From positions 186,001-250,000 of the forward strand of contig NZ_JACKVK010000004.1 in assembly GCF_025823185.1 (NCBI RefSeq): a stretch of 64,000 bases of DNA, written 5' to 3'. This DNA comes from Mycobacterium yunnanensis (lineage in GTDB: Bacteria > Actinomycetota > Actinomycetes > Mycobacteriales > Mycobacteriaceae). Under the pieces are notes generated by a model, which saw only the letters and a list, made by a program, of their open reading frames with translations, did not search any database and was not told the origin of the DNA. Shown here one piece after another: positions 27,148 to 36,500 of the stretch. The translations under genes and the position numbers were made by a program. Positions within the stretch are counted from its first letter, which is position 1; each line of letters starts with the position of its first letter.

Positions 27148-28426
27148 CGGTGCCCGGCAGCAGCCGCTCCCGGCGCAGCAGGTCGTCGAAGGTCTCCCGA
27201 CGGACGGCCAGCCGAGACTCGCCGTCTCGGCAGAACACGACGGGTGGTCGCAGCGCCGCGTTGTAGTTGTTCGACATCGTGTAGCAGTACGCCCCCGTCA
27301 CGGGGACGGTGACGAGGTCGCCGACCCGTGGGGACACGACCTCCACGTCGTGAGCGAGTTCGTCACCGGATTCGCAGTGCCTGCCGACGAGGTCGACGAC
27401 TTCGGCGGGCCCGCTGCGGTCGATCACCGATGGTTGAAAGGCCTGTCCGTAGAGCGACACCTCGAGGTTGTCGCCCATGCCGCCGTCGACCGCGACGTGG
27501 GTGCGCGCCCCGCGCTTGACCGTCACGACGCGATAGGAGGTGATTCCGTTGCGCGCCACCATGGATCGTCCCGGTTCCACCAAGAGCTCGACGTCCTCGC
27601 CAAGGTGCCGGTGGACCGCGGTGACGAGGCGTTCGGCGTAGTCGTCGATCGACGGTGCGTCGTCGGCGCTGGTGTAACGGACGCCGAGGCCGCCGCCGAA
27701 GTCGTAGACCGGGAATCGTTCGAACGCCGCGAGGGCCCGCACCGCCGCCTCGAATTGGTCGAGGTCGAGGAGTTGGGAACCGACGTGCGCATGGAGGCCG
27801 CGCAGATCAAGCATGGGCTCGCGTCGGATTCGTCGGATCACGTCGTCGACCTGACCCGACGGGATACCGAACTTGGAGGCGTCGTGACCGGTCATCATGG
27901 CGGCGTGGGTCTTGGCGTCCAGCGAGGGACTCACTCGAAGCAGCACCGGCACGGGCTGGCGGGCCAGGCGACCGATGCGTTCGACGTCGTCGAGATTGTC
28001 GACCACCACGTAGCGCACGCCGGCGGCCAGGGCGCTCCGAACGTCGTCGTCGGTCTTGGCGTTGCCGTGGAACACGATTCGGGTGGCGTCGGCTCCGCCC
28101 GCGAGCGCGAGGCCGAGTTCCCCCGCGGCGGCGGCGTCGACGCCGCACCCCTCCTCCGCGAGGACGCCGATCACCGAGGCGGACGGAAAGCTCTTGGACG
28201 CGAACAGGACCAGGGAGTTGCGATGACGGCTGGCGAAGGCGTCGACGTATGAGCGTGCCGTCCGGCGCAGGGCTCCCTCGTCGACGAGATACGCCGGCGT
28301 CCCGTAGGTCTCGGCGAGGTCGGCCACCGCGCACCCGCCGATGAGAAGCCGCCCGTCGGCGTCGAGCGAGGTCCCGCCGGGGTACAGACTGAGGTCGACG
28401 GCGGCGGTAGAACTCGTGTCGGTCAT
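27140..28426 (-). CDS. LysA-like PLP-dependent (fold III) amino-acid decarboxylase
   Basis: 428 residues of the diaminopimelate/ornithine/arginine decarboxylase type. The PLP Lys is in LVLFASKSFPSASVIG, followed by GCGVDAAAAGEL and RIVFHGNAKTD. SKFGIPSGQVDDVI, GLHAHVGSQL and the glycine-rich VYDFGGGLGVRY bind the cofactor. The C-terminal CESGDELAHDVEV carries the active-site Cys, and AYCYTMSNNYNAALRPPVV is typical of LysA. Its setting in a catabolic-looking operon suggests a paralogue of the lysine-biosynthesis enzyme, possibly acting on diaminopimelate or another D-centre amino acid. It overlaps both neighbours by 4-8 bp. Confidence 0.85.
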   Translation of the reverse strand: MTDTSSTAAVDLSLYPGGTSLDADGRLLIGGCAVADLAETYGTPAYLVDEGALRRTARSYVDAFASRHRNSLVLFASKSFPSASVIGVLAEEGCGVDAAAAGELGLALAGGADATRIVFHGNAKTDDDVRSALAAGVRYVVVDNLDDVERIGRLARQPVPVLLRVSPSLDAKTHAAMMTGHDASKFGIPSGQVDDVIRRIRREPMLDLRGLHAHVGSQLLDLDQFEAAVRALAAFERFPVYDFGGGLGVRYTSADDAPSIDDYAERLVTAVHRHLGEDVELLVEPGRSMVARNGITSYRVVTVKRGARTHVAVDGGMGDNLEVSLYGQAFQPSVIDRSGPAEVVDLVGRHCESGDELAHDVEVVSPRVGDLVTVPVTGAYCYTMSNNYNAALRPPVVFCRDGESRLAVRRETFDDLLRRERLLPGTDD

Positions 28427-29898
28427 GTTGACCTCTCGTCACGTCTGGCGGTTTGGGACTGGCGTGCTGCGTCGTGGCGTTCGAAGCGGTGTGCCCAGCG
28501 CTTGGCTTGCGCTGGGTCGGGTTCGACGACGCTGGTCTCGCCCGCGGAGTCGGTCGTCTCCGGCCAGTGCAGTGTGGCATGACCGGCCAGCAAGGCGGCG
28601 CCAACGGCGGAGTGGTCGAGTTCGTGACGGTCGAAGGACACCGTCCGTCCGGTCGCGTCGGCGAGATCCTGACGGAAGACCTGGGCGGCGGCTCCCGACC
28701 CGCTCATCAGGATCGTGCCGCGTCGTCCGGACGCGTGCTCCAACACGTCGAGGCATCGGCTGGACTCCAGGACTATTCCGGCGAGCAGGCCCCGCGCCAG
28801 TTCGGCGGCCGTGGTGCGCAGGGTCAGGCCCTCGACGGCACCGGTCAGCCGAGGGTCCCACAGTGCGCCTTGCTCTCCCGGCGAAAAATACGGCAGGACG
28901 AGCGGAGCGGACGCTAGGTCCGCCGTCGCGGCCAGTTCGGCGAGCGCCGCGGGTCCGCCGGCGACACCGAGCAGTCCAGCCAGCCATTCCATCGCGGAAC
29001 CCGTTGCCAGCAAGTCCATCTCGAGACCGTATCCCTCGCTGGCCATCGGGGTCACCAGATAGCGCCCAGCCTCGTCGACGCGGGGTGACGCCGACCATCC
29101 CAGGATGACGTTGCTGGTGCCTGCGATGTATGCGACGTCGCCGGCGGCTCGTACCCCGAGTGCATGGGCTCCGAGGACCGAGTCGGCGGCCCCGACCACT
29201 ACGGGAATGCCGGGCCGACAACCCCACCTGGCGGCCGTTGCCGAGCTCAGTGGGCGGCTCTCCCGTGAGTCGACCACGGCGGGCACGTGGGTGACCCCGG
29301 CCGCTGCCAGCACGGCGTCGTCCCAGGCCTTGGACCTCAGGTCGTACGCGCCGTAGCCCGACGCAGTACTCGGATCGGTCAGCAGCTCGCCGGTCAGCGC
29401 CTCCAGGAGGAAGTCCTTCGCCCCGGCGACGATCGTGTCGGACGGCAGTCCGAGGCGGACCCGTCTGGCGTGCATGGCGAGCAGGTAGCGGCCGTCGACG
29501 CGCTGTCCCGTTCGCCGGTACAGCGCGTCTGGCCCGACGGTGGCCGCGATGCTCCTGCCCTCGGGTTCGGCGCGACCGTCCTTCCAGGTGATGGCCGGGC
29601 CGACCGGTGTGCCGTCGGGTGCGATGCTGACCAGGGTCGGCATCATGCCTGACAACCCGATGGTCAGCCACGACGACGGGTCGGTGACGGTGGCAAGCTG
29701 ACCGATCGCGGTGTCACAGGCGATCAGCCAGTCGCTCGGATCCTGTTCGGCGGCATCGGGTTCCGGTTGCGCCGTCGGGTATCCGGCGCGGGCCTGCGCG
29801 ACGCATCGGCCCCTCTCGTCGACGGCGACGACCTTGAGACTGCTCGTCCCAAGGTCGACGCCGACGGCGAGGGGACCGGTTGGTGACCTACCGCTCAC
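28423..29898 (-). CDS. FGGY-family carbohydrate kinase
   Basis: 491 residues with the two ASKHA-fold domains of xylulokinase-like kinases. The N-terminal phosphate loop is VGVDLGTSSLKVVAVDERGR, followed by the QDPSDWLIACDTAIGQL segment, the substrate-loop region GLSGMMPTLVSIAPDGT and VGPAITWKDGRAEPEG. The C-terminal FGGY domain has VVVGAADSVLGAHALGV, YIAGTSNVILGW, and the adenosine-binding ILMSGSGAAAQVFRQDLADA. It phosphorylates a sugar or polyol with ATP; the substrate is not readable. It overlaps the aminotransferase gene by 11 bp and the decarboxylase by 4 bp. Confidence 0.9.
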   Translation of the reverse strand: MSGRSPTGPLAVGVDLGTSSLKVVAVDERGRCVAQARAGYPTAQPEPDAAEQDPSDWLIACDTAIGQLATVTDPSSWLTIGLSGMMPTLVSIAPDGTPVGPAITWKDGRAEPEGRSIAATVGPDALYRRTGQRVDGRYLLAMHARRVRLGLPSDTIVAGAKDFLLEALTGELLTDPSTASGYGAYDLRSKAWDDAVLAAAGVTHVPAVVDSRESRPLSSATAARWGCRPGIPVVVGAADSVLGAHALGVRAAGDVAYIAGTSNVILGWSASPRVDEAGRYLVTPMASEGYGLEMDLLATGSAMEWLAGLLGVAGGPAALAELAATADLASAPLVLPYFSPGEQGALWDPRLTGAVEGLTLRTTAAELARGLLAGIVLESSRCLDVLEHASGRRGTILMSGSGAAAQVFRQDLADATGRTVSFDRHELDHSAVGAALLAGHATLHWPETTDSAGETSVVEPDPAQAKRWAHRFERHDAARQSQTARRDERST

Positions 29899-31237
29899 GC
29901 GCCACCACGGTGAGTGCGGCCTCGGCAGCGGTGAGCGTCTCGTCGATGTCGGTGTCGGTGTGTACCAGCGAGACGAAGAGGTTCTCGAACTGCAGCGGGT
30001 GGAAGAGGACGCCGCGCACCACCATCTCCTGGTACCACCGCGTGAACACCTCCTCGTGTGCGTGGGCAGCAGCGTCGCGCCAGTTCTTGATCGGGCGGTC
30101 GGTGAACCACAGCTGGAAGACGGTGCCGATGCCCTCCACGTAGGCGTCGACGCCCTTCTCGTCCGCGATCGCCTTCAGGCCGCGCCCAAGACGGTCGCCA
30201 AGCGCGCGCTGCCGCTCGTACAGGCCGGGTGTCGACAGTACGTCCATGGTGGCCGACACCGCGGCGCATTGCACGACGTTGGCGTTGTAGGTGCCCGAAT
30301 GCGAGTACGTGCCGTCGGCGACGAGCCGCATCGCCTCCGTCGTACCTGCGACCGCGGCCACGGGGAAGCCGCCGCCGACGCCCTTGGCGTAGGTCGTGAG
30401 GTCGGGCGTGACGCCGAACCATTCCTGGGCGCCACCGCGGGCGAACCGGAACCCGGTGATGACCTCGTCGAAGATGAGCATGGCGCCGTACTTGGTGGTC
30501 TGCTCGCGCAGCAGTTCGAGGTAGCCGGGCTCGGGGAGGATGCACCCGGTGTTGAACACGGCGGGCTCGGTGAGGACCGCGGCGATCTCCTCGCCCCGCT
30601 CCTCCATGAGGCGTACGAAGCTCTCTGGGTCGTTCCAGGTCAGGACGACGAGGGTGTCCTGAAGTTCGGCCGGTACGCCCGGGCCCATCGCGACGGGGCT
30701 GGGCCGGTCCGCCGGGCCTGCGAGCTCGGGGTCGACGTGGTTGGACCAGTACACCGTGTCCTGCCACCCGTGGTAGTGGCCCTCGAAGCGAACGATGATG
30801 CGGCGTCCGGTGGTCGCGCGGGCGAGGCGGACCGCGGTGCCGACGGCCTCTGAGCCCGAGTTGGTGAATCGCACCTGCTCCACCCCTGGCACGGCCGCGA
30901 CGACCTTCTCGGCCGCCTCGATCTCGAGTTCGTAGGGCAGGCCGAAGCACGTGCCGAACTCGCGTACTGCGTCGACGACGGCCTTCGTGACCACCGGGTG
31001 CCGATGTCCGAGGATCATCGGTCCGAGGCCGAGTAGGTAGTCGACGTACTCGTTGCCGTCGACGTCGCGCAGGCGCGAGCCCTGCCCCTCGGCCATGAAG
31101 AGGGGGTAGGGCTTCCAGCCGTTGCGCGGCAACCGGGCCGTGCTGCCCGCGCCTCCGGGGATGGTGTGGAGCGCGCGCTCGTATAGAGACTTGGTGACTG
31201 CGGTGCGCCCGGCGTATCCGGTGTCGAACGTCGTCAT
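29888..31237 (-). CDS. Class III aminotransferase, glutamate-1-semialdehyde aminomutase-like
   Basis: 449 residues of the fold-type I, class III PLP aminotransferase family closest to HemL-type aminomutases. Key segments are RLRDVDGNEYVDYLLGLGPM, ILGHRHP, VRFTNSGSEAVGTAVRLARA, FEGHYHGW, LIFDEVITGFRFARGG and the PLP Lys in LTTYAKGVGGGFPVAAVAG. The housekeeping hemL gene normally lies in a heme cluster, so this copy is probably a paralogue acting on an amino-sugar, beta-amino or amino-aldehyde substrate. It is the first gene of the overlapped four-gene operon. An A/G-rich RBS (AAAGAAGAAGAG) precedes the ATG. A 26-bp palindrome lies about 30 bp upstream. Confidence 0.88.
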   Translation of the reverse strand: MTTFDTGYAGRTAVTKSLYERALHTIPGGAGSTARLPRNGWKPYPLFMAEGQGSRLRDVDGNEYVDYLLGLGPMILGHRHPVVTKAVVDAVREFGTCFGLPYELEIEAAEKVVAAVPGVEQVRFTNSGSEAVGTAVRLARATTGRRIIVRFEGHYHGWQDTVYWSNHVDPELAGPADRPSPVAMGPGVPAELQDTLVVLTWNDPESFVRLMEERGEEIAAVLTEPAVFNTGCILPEPGYLELLREQTTKYGAMLIFDEVITGFRFARGGAQEWFGVTPDLTTYAKGVGGGFPVAAVAGTTEAMRLVADGTYSHSGTYNANVVQCAAVSATMDVLSTPGLYERQRALGDRLGRGLKAIADEKGVDAYVEGIGTVFQLWFTDRPIKNWRDAAAHAHEEVFTRWYQEMVVRGVLFHPLQFENLFVSLVHTDTDIDETLTAAEAALTVVARER

Positions 31238-31267
31238 GATGCTCTTCTTCTTTCACTGGTCGTCTAA

Positions 31268-31293
31268 TGCATGCTTAGTATACTAAGTATGCA
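31268..31293. promoter_or_regulatory. 26-bp palindromic operator candidate
   Basis: The centre CTTAGTATACTAAG (31274-31287) is a perfect 14-bp palindrome. With one mismatched pair, symmetry extends to 31268 and 31293. It lies upstream of the aminotransferase ATG (31237), contains a TATACT -10-like element on the minus strand and is strikingly AT-rich for this genome. The 10-mer TGCTTAGTAT recurs before the permease operon at 34545. Confidence 0.65.
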
Positions 31294-31311
31294 CCGCGAT
31301 CGGGCAAGCTG

Positions 31312-32784
31312 TCAGGGACCTGGATGTAGGAATTCCAGAAGGGCCCGCAGCGGGGTCCCGGTGGCACCCGCCGGCCAGGGATACGCGTCGCGCTCGAGCC
31401 ACGCCGCCGAGCCGTTGTCCACGTGCACCCACGGCACGTCGCCGACGAACGTGCTCAGGTAGGTGGCGGCCACCAGGCTGGAGTCCGGTGCGTCGGCGGG
31501 CGCGTTGGCGACGTCGGCGACTCGAGAGGACAGCAAGGCCAGGTAGGTCGGATGCAGCGGGAGCGCCCAGCCGGGGTCGAAGGCGCGCACCCCGGCGTCC
31601 ACCAGGTCCGTCGCGACCCCCGCTACGTTCGACCAGCAGCCCCAGTACGCGGTGCCGAGCGCTCCTGAGTCGAAGAGCGTGCCGACGTCCACGATTCGCT
31701 CCGGGCGTTGCCCGCTGAGGTAACCGAGCGCGTCGGCGAGCACCAGGCGACCCTCGCAGTCGGTGTCGAGCACCTCGGTGGTGCGTCCGCCGGGATGGGT
31801 CACCACGTCACCGGGCCGAAGCGCCGACCCGCCCGGCATGTTCTCCGCCACCGGCAGGATAGCCACGACCGAAGCCGAGCGGCCGAGTGCCGCCGCCGCG
31901 ATCACCGCGGCGGCCACCGACGCGGCCGCCGCCATGTCGGACTTCATCCAACTCAGTTCGCCCGCATCGCGTTTGAGATTGACGCCACCGGAGTCGAACG
32001 TGATGCCCTTACCCGCCAGCGCCGTGGTGGGTCCGTCGCCGGTGAGGCGAAGCTCGACCACCAGAGGAGAATGGACGCTTCCCGCGCCGACGGCCAGCGT
32101 CGCTCCGAAGCCGAGGGCCTTCAGCGTGGCCTCGTCCCACGCCTCCACGACCACCGACTCGGGAGCCAGCTCGCCGGCCAGGGCGCTCACCGCGTCGGCG
32201 AACTCATTGGGGCGCAGGGTGTTCGGCGGAGCCTCGACCAGTTGCCGCACCCATCCGGTGACCCGCGCGATGACGGCAGCTCTGGCCAGGACCGCCTCGG
32301 CGGTCCCGTCGGCCACACCAGCGTCGACGAGGGTGACCGGCACCGTGGGAGCCGGCACACCGGGCTCACGCCGATAGCGCCATGCACCAAGGGCATGGCC
32401 CAGCGCGACGGCGCCGAGTGCACCGTTGGCCTCCGCGGCCAGGGTGGACGTGGACGGCCTGGCGACGTTGGCGGCCACTGCCGCGTCGAACAGGGTTGCG
32501 GGAGAGGCGGGATGCTCGCCGAGGCCGACGAGCACCAGCCGCGTGGTGCCCGCCGGCCCGGTGACCACCGCCACGGTCCTGGCGGACCGCGTGCCGTCGA
32601 AGTCCGGGTCGGTGGAAGCCACCGCGACGACGTCGACGCCAAGTGCGTCACCGGCGAGGGCGGCTCCCCGCCCGCCGCGCACGCCGTCGGGCCCCGAGAA
32701 CAGCCCGACGACGACGTCGTGGTCACCGGGGCGGATCAGGTCCGCGTCGGCAAGGTCGGCACGGGTGACCGACACGGTGCTCAC
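31312..32784 (-). CDS. M17 leucyl aminopeptidase family protein
   Basis: About 490 residues from GTG 32784, which overlaps the stop of the substrate-binding protein gene (GTGA). The C-terminal catalytic domain has the M17 signatures: LAGKGITFDSGGVNLK, SWMKSDMAAAASVAAAVIAA, and the metal/active-site block EVLDTDCEGRLVLADALGYL (the usual form is NTDAEGR, so Cys replaces Ala). VAGVATDLV and ATYLSTFVGDVPWVHVDNGS complete the domain. These enzymes use two metal ions to release N-terminal residues from peptides in the cytoplasm. Coupling to a peptide-importer gene suggests trimming of imported peptides. Confidence 0.88.
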   Translation of the reverse strand: MSTVSVTRADLADADLIRPGDHDVVVGLFSGPDGVRGGRGAALAGDALGVDVVAVASTDPDFDGTRSARTVAVVTGPAGTTRLVLVGLGEHPASPATLFDAAVAANVARPSTSTLAAEANGALGAVALGHALGAWRYRREPGVPAPTVPVTLVDAGVADGTAEAVLARAAVIARVTGWVRQLVEAPPNTLRPNEFADAVSALAGELAPESVVVEAWDEATLKALGFGATLAVGAGSVHSPLVVELRLTGDGPTTALAGKGITFDSGGVNLKRDAGELSWMKSDMAAAASVAAAVIAAAALGRSASVVAILPVAENMPGGSALRPGDVVTHPGGRTTEVLDTDCEGRLVLADALGYLSGQRPERIVDVGTLFDSGALGTAYWGCWSNVAGVATDLVDAGVRAFDPGWALPLHPTYLALLSSRVADVANAPADAPDSSLVAATYLSTFVGDVPWVHVDNGSAAWLERDAYPWPAGATGTPLRALLEFLHPGP

Positions 32785-34436
32785 GAGGCCGGCCGCACCT
32801 GAAGCAGCGTCTGGGTCGACAGGTTGTTCACCGAGCCGACCAACGGCGAGAGCAGGAAACCGGTCCACTTTGGGGTGCGCGCCTCGATGACGTTTTGGTA
32901 GACCAACACGATGTACGGCCGGTCGTCGAAGGCGATCTGCTGCATCTGGTCGACGATCTTCTGGCGTTCGGCGCGACCGCGGGCCACCCCCTGCGCGGCG
33001 TATAGCTCGTCGTACTTGGGGTTGCAGTAGCCGCTGTCGTTGTTGTTGCCCCACTGCGCACACGTCAGCACGCTGAGCTGAAAGTCCGGATCAACCGGTG
33101 GGATCCAGTCCCACAACGCGAGGTCGAAGTCGTCATAGGTGCTGTCCGGGCCCATGATGGCCGCACTGGCGGCGTCGGTGTCCATCTTGCGCATCACCAG
33201 GTTCACCCCGGCCTCGCGGAGGTTGTTCTGCATCGTCTGGAACATCCGATCCCCGGCGCCGTTGATCTCGGTCGGGAAGATGACGTCGTAGGACATCGGC
33301 ACGCCGTTGGCCACCCGGATGCCGTCCGCGCCCTTCCGGAAACCCAGCCCGTCGAGGATCGCGTTGGTCTGGGACACGTCGAACGGCAGGGCCTTTATGG
33401 AGTCGTCGTGCCATCCGGTGGCGGGCGCGACGATCGTGGACCCAGGGGTGGCCATGCCCAGCCAAGCCGTCTTCACCATCTCGTCGCGGTTCATCGCGTA
33501 CTCGAAAGCCCTGCGTACCTGGGGATCGAGCAGTTCGGGGTGGTTCTTCTTCTTGGGGTTCGTGTTGACGATGAGCTCGTAATACCCCGTGCTGGCGGTG
33601 GTCCCGACGTCGAGGTTGGCCTCCTTGAGCGAGGGCACCGTGGTGGCGGGCGTCGACTCACCGATCATGTCGACCTGACCGGTCCGTAGTGCGGTCACCA
33701 TCGCGTCGGAGTTGGCGAAGATCTGCAGACCGAATCCGGCGATGTGCGGCTTGGTCGTTCCCCACCATTGGGGATTGCGATCGAAGAGTGCGAGCTGGTC
33801 CTTCTTGTACTCCGTGAGCCGGAAGGGGCCGCCCGAGACCATCGGCGCCTCGTTTTGAAAGGTGGTGAGCGCCTTGCCGTCTCCTTCGGCGTACTGGGAC
33901 CAGATGTGCTCGGGAAGGATCGGCAGCTGCGTCATCTGCGCCAGCACGTTGGACACCGGCGCGGAGTACGTCACGGTCAGGTGGTCGTCGTCGGTGGCCA
34001 CCGCGGAGGTCACCCCCTGCATGAAGCCGGCCAGCTTGCCTGCGGTTCCGTCCTTCAACCGTTGAATCGTGGTCAGCGTGAACGCGGCATCCTTGGCGGT
34101 GAGCGGTTCGCCGTCGGACCACTTCGCACCGCTCACCGTCTGAAACGTCCACGTCAGCCCGTCGGGCGAGGTATCCCACTTCTCGGCGAACGAGGGCTTC
34201 AGCGACATGTCGCCGGTGTCGTATTCGGTGAGGTGCGGGTAGACGTACTCGAAGACGACACTGCTGTAGTCCGAGCTCGACACGAACGGGTTGAGCGAGT
34301 CGATGGTGGCGCTCACTCCGATGCGCAACACCGAGGACGCGGAGTCCGTAGACCCGCTGCCGCCGCCACCGCATCCGGCGAGCGTGATCACCGTCGCGGT
34401 GCTGGTGAGTACTGCGACAAGACGTCTGAACCTCAT
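32781..34436 (-). CDS. Peptide/nickel-type ABC importer substrate-binding lipoprotein
   Basis: A 551-residue family 5 solute-binding protein. The signal peptide and lipobox are evident: RRLVAVLTSTATVITLAGCG with the lipidated Cys at 22, followed by a Gly/Ser linker. The mature domain includes PHLTEYDTGDMSLKPSFAEK, SPDGLTWTFQTVSGAKWSDG (a family signature), AAFTLTTIQRL and RRAFEYAMNRDEMVKTAWLG. It would sit outside the cytoplasmic membrane and deliver oligopeptides or similar ligands to the permease pair encoded divergently at 34594-36500. Its stop overlaps the aminopeptidase start. The ligand is unknown. Confidence 0.92.
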   Translation of the reverse strand: MRFRRLVAVLTSTATVITLAGCGGGGSGSTDSASSVLRIGVSATIDSLNPFVSSSDYSSVVFEYVYPHLTEYDTGDMSLKPSFAEKWDTSPDGLTWTFQTVSGAKWSDGEPLTAKDAAFTLTTIQRLKDGTAGKLAGFMQGVTSAVATDDDHLTVTYSAPVSNVLAQMTQLPILPEHIWSQYAEGDGKALTTFQNEAPMVSGGPFRLTEYKKDQLALFDRNPQWWGTTKPHIAGFGLQIFANSDAMVTALRTGQVDMIGESTPATTVPSLKEANLDVGTTASTGYYELIVNTNPKKKNHPELLDPQVRRAFEYAMNRDEMVKTAWLGMATPGSTIVAPATGWHDDSIKALPFDVSQTNAILDGLGFRKGADGIRVANGVPMSYDVIFPTEINGAGDRMFQTMQNNLREAGVNLVMRKMDTDAASAAIMGPDSTYDDFDLALWDWIPPVDPDFQLSVLTCAQWGNNNDSGYCNPKYDELYAAQGVARGRAERQKIVDQMQQIAFDDRPYIVLVYQNVIEARTPKWTGFLLSPLVGSVNNLSTQTLLQVRPAS

Positions 34437-34544
34437 CTACGACCTTCCCTTAGGGGGCTCCGACCGGTCGTCGCCGACCGCTGACGCCACCGGCACGAAC
34501 GCCTCGAGGGACCTCGTCGTTCGTAACACGTGGTTCACTTTGCG

Positions 34545-34557
34545 TGCTTAGTATGAT
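34545..34557. promoter_or_regulatory. Half-site matching the 31268 palindrome, overlapping a -10
   Basis: TGCTTAGTAT (34545-34554) is identical to the left half of the palindrome at 31268-31293. The overlapping TATGAT (34552-34557) is a good -10 hexamer for the plus-strand permease operon starting at 34594. The second half is not conserved. It suggests common control of the two operons. Confidence 0.45.
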
Positions 34558-34593
34558 GACCATCTGAAGTCGCGTCAACAGGAAGGAGCACGG

Positions 34594-35550
34594 GTGCGCG
34601 GATACCTCTGGAAGCGTTCTCTGTTCGCCGTCGTCACCGTCTTCGTCGCGCTGACCGTGAACTTCGTCCTCTTCCGGGTCCTGCCGGGCGACGCGGTGAC
34701 GCGGTTCTCGCGCATACCCAACGCCTCGCCGGCACTCAAGCACACGCTCGAAGTCGAGTTCGGACTCGACAAGTCACTGTGGGAGCAGTACGTCCTGTAC
34801 CTGCAGCAGCTGTGCCAAGGCAACCTCGGGGTGTCCTTCACCAACCGGCAACCCGTGCTGGACAACCTGATCGAGGCCTTCGGCAACACCCTGCCCATGG
34901 TCACGCTCGGGACGGTGATCGCCATCGTGCTCGGGGTGTCGGTCGGCGTCTACGCCGCCGTGCGCCGAAACACCGTTGGCGATCACCTGGCAACCGGTGT
35001 CGCCGTGGCCTTCTACGCGTTTCCCACGCAGTTCCTCGGCATGATGCTGCTCATCCTCTTCGCCGGGGCGCTGCCGTCGGTGGGCATGAGCGACCCCTTC
35101 GCGGTGGCACTCTCGCCTGGCGAACAATTCGTCGACCTGATGCGACACATGACGCTTCCCGTGCTCACCCTGGTCCTGACGCTCTATGCCGAGAACGCGC
35201 TCATCGTCCGATCGGCAATGCTGGAAACCCTTGGCGAGGACTACATCCTGACCGCGCGGGCCAAGGGGCTGACGCGCCGCAAGATCATCTGGTCCTATGC
35301 GCTGCGCAACGCCGCACTGCCCACCATCACTCAGGTCGCGCTCTCACTCGGTGCGGTCGTGAGCGGATCGATCCTCGTCGAGGTCATCTTCTCCTGGCCG
35401 GGAATTGGACGCGCACTGTATGACGCCGTCCTGCAACGCGACTACCCGATGCTCCAAGGCGGCTTCCTCGCCATCACCGTCACGGTCGTCGTCCTCAACT
35501 ACCTGGCCGACCTGCTGTACTTCCGCCTCGACCCGCGGGTCGCCCAGTGA
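34594..35550 (+). CDS. ABC importer permease, DppB type
   Basis: 318 residues from GTG 34594, with AGGAAGGAG eight to ten bases upstream. It has an N-terminal helix (SLFAVVTVFVALTVNFVLFR), the VLPGDAV motif usual after helix 1 of DppB/OppB proteins, and five more helices. The cytoplasmic EAA-like loop is TARAKGLTRRKIIWSYALRN, which contacts the ATPase. The C-terminal EVIFSWPGIGRALYDAVLQR is characteristic. It forms the membrane channel for oligopeptide-like substrates together with the next gene, whose GTG overlaps its stop. It is divergent from the substrate-binding protein gene. Confidence 0.93.
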   Translation: MRGYLWKRSLFAVVTVFVALTVNFVLFRVLPGDAVTRFSRIPNASPALKHTLEVEFGLDKSLWEQYVLYLQQLCQGNLGVSFTNRQPVLDNLIEAFGNTLPMVTLGTVIAIVLGVSVGVYAAVRRNTVGDHLATGVAVAFYAFPTQFLGMMLLILFAGALPSVGMSDPFAVALSPGEQFVDLMRHMTLPVLTLVLTLYAENALIVRSAMLETLGEDYILTARAKGLTRRKIIWSYALRNAALPTITQVALSLGAVVSGSILVEVIFSWPGIGRALYDAVLQRDYPMLQGGFLAITVTVVVLNYLADLLYFRLDPRVAQ

Positions 35551-36500
35551 GTGAGGAGATCGACGTGACGGCCACCGAACCCGCGCTGGCGCGCCGGCGA
35601 GGAGTATGGGGCGCCATGCGCACGGCGGTGGCAAGTCCGCCGGCGATCATCGGACTGGTGGTGATCGGTCTTTTTCTGACCGCATCGGTGTTCTCGGGCT
35701 TCCTCAAGCCCTACAGCACCACCGCCCCGTCCTGCGGCGTCTTCGAGCCGCCGTCGGCGCGGCACTGGCTTGGTTGCGACGACGGTGGCGTCGACGTGCT
35801 GAGCCTGGTGCTCCAGGGCGGGCAGGTCTCGATGTTCGTCGGCTTCACGGCCGCGATGATCGCCATCCTCATCGGTGCCATCTTCGGCGTGGTGTCGGGT
35901 TACTTCGGTGGCTGGGTGGACGCGGTGCTGATGCGAATCACCGATTACTTCATGGTCATTCCGCAGATCGTGCTGATGATCGTCGTCGCCGCGGTCTGGG
36001 GCCCGAGCCTCAGCCACGTCATCATGGTGATCGGCTTCCTGATGTGGACCAGTACCGCCCGGGTGGTGCGTGCTCAGGTCAAGAGCCTGCGCGAGCGGGT
36101 ATACGTACGACGAGCCGTGTCGATCGGCGCCGGTCACATCCGAATCATCCTGACGCACATCGTTCCTCAGCTCGGTCCGCTGTTGATCGCGAACACCGTG
36201 CTGGCGATCACCCTGGCCATCTTCAACGAGACGGCGCTGGCCTTCCTCGGACTCTCGGATCCCACCGCGGTGACGTGGGGGACCATCATGGAGCACGCGT
36301 TCGAACGCGGCGCGATCAGTACCGGTGCGTGGTGGGCGATCGTGCCTGCCGGGGTGTGCGTCGCGGCGCTGATCGTCGGGTGCTACCTGGTCGGCAACTC
36401 GATCGAGGACGGGCTCAACCCGCGGCTGCGCGCGTCGTATCTCTCGACGAGATCCTGGCGGTTGCGACCCTTGGTCGGACGAGGGAAGGACGCACTGTGA
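35547..36500 (+). CDS. ABC importer permease, DppC type
   Basis: 317 residues from GTG 35547 (GTGA overlap with the previous stop). It begins with a cytoplasmic N-terminus and helix AIIGLVVIGLFLTASVFSGF. It then has the DppC-type segment SARHWLGCDDGGVDVLSLVL, where the usual Asp-rich LGTDxxGRD is modified to LGCDDGGVDV. The EAA-like loop is RERVYVRRAVSIGAGHIRII, followed by NETALAFLGLSDPTAVTWGT, a family signature. It pairs with the DppB-like protein as the second half of the channel. The next gene starts at its stop codon. Confidence 0.92.
   Translation: MSEEIDVTATEPALARRRGVWGAMRTAVASPPAIIGLVVIGLFLTASVFSGFLKPYSTTAPSCGVFEPPSARHWLGCDDGGVDVLSLVLQGGQVSMFVGFTAAMIAILIGAIFGVVSGYFGGWVDAVLMRITDYFMVIPQIVLMIVVAAVWGPSLSHVIMVIGFLMWTSTARVVRAQVKSLRERVYVRRAVSIGAGHIRIILTHIVPQLGPLLIANTVLAITLAIFNETALAFLGLSDPTAVTWGTIMEHAFERGAISTGAWWAIVPAGVCVAALIVGCYLVGNSIEDGLNPRLRASYLSTRSWRLRPLVGRGKDAL

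Noticed and set aside
27140..28426. Assignment as the housekeeping lysA
   Set aside because: In mycobacteria lysA usually sits next to argS and the threonine/homoserine genes, not in a catabolic operon with a sugar kinase. A paralogue is more likely.
29888..31237. Assignment as the heme-biosynthesis gene hemL
   Set aside because: The neighbours are transport and catabolic genes rather than heme genes, so it is called only HemL-like.
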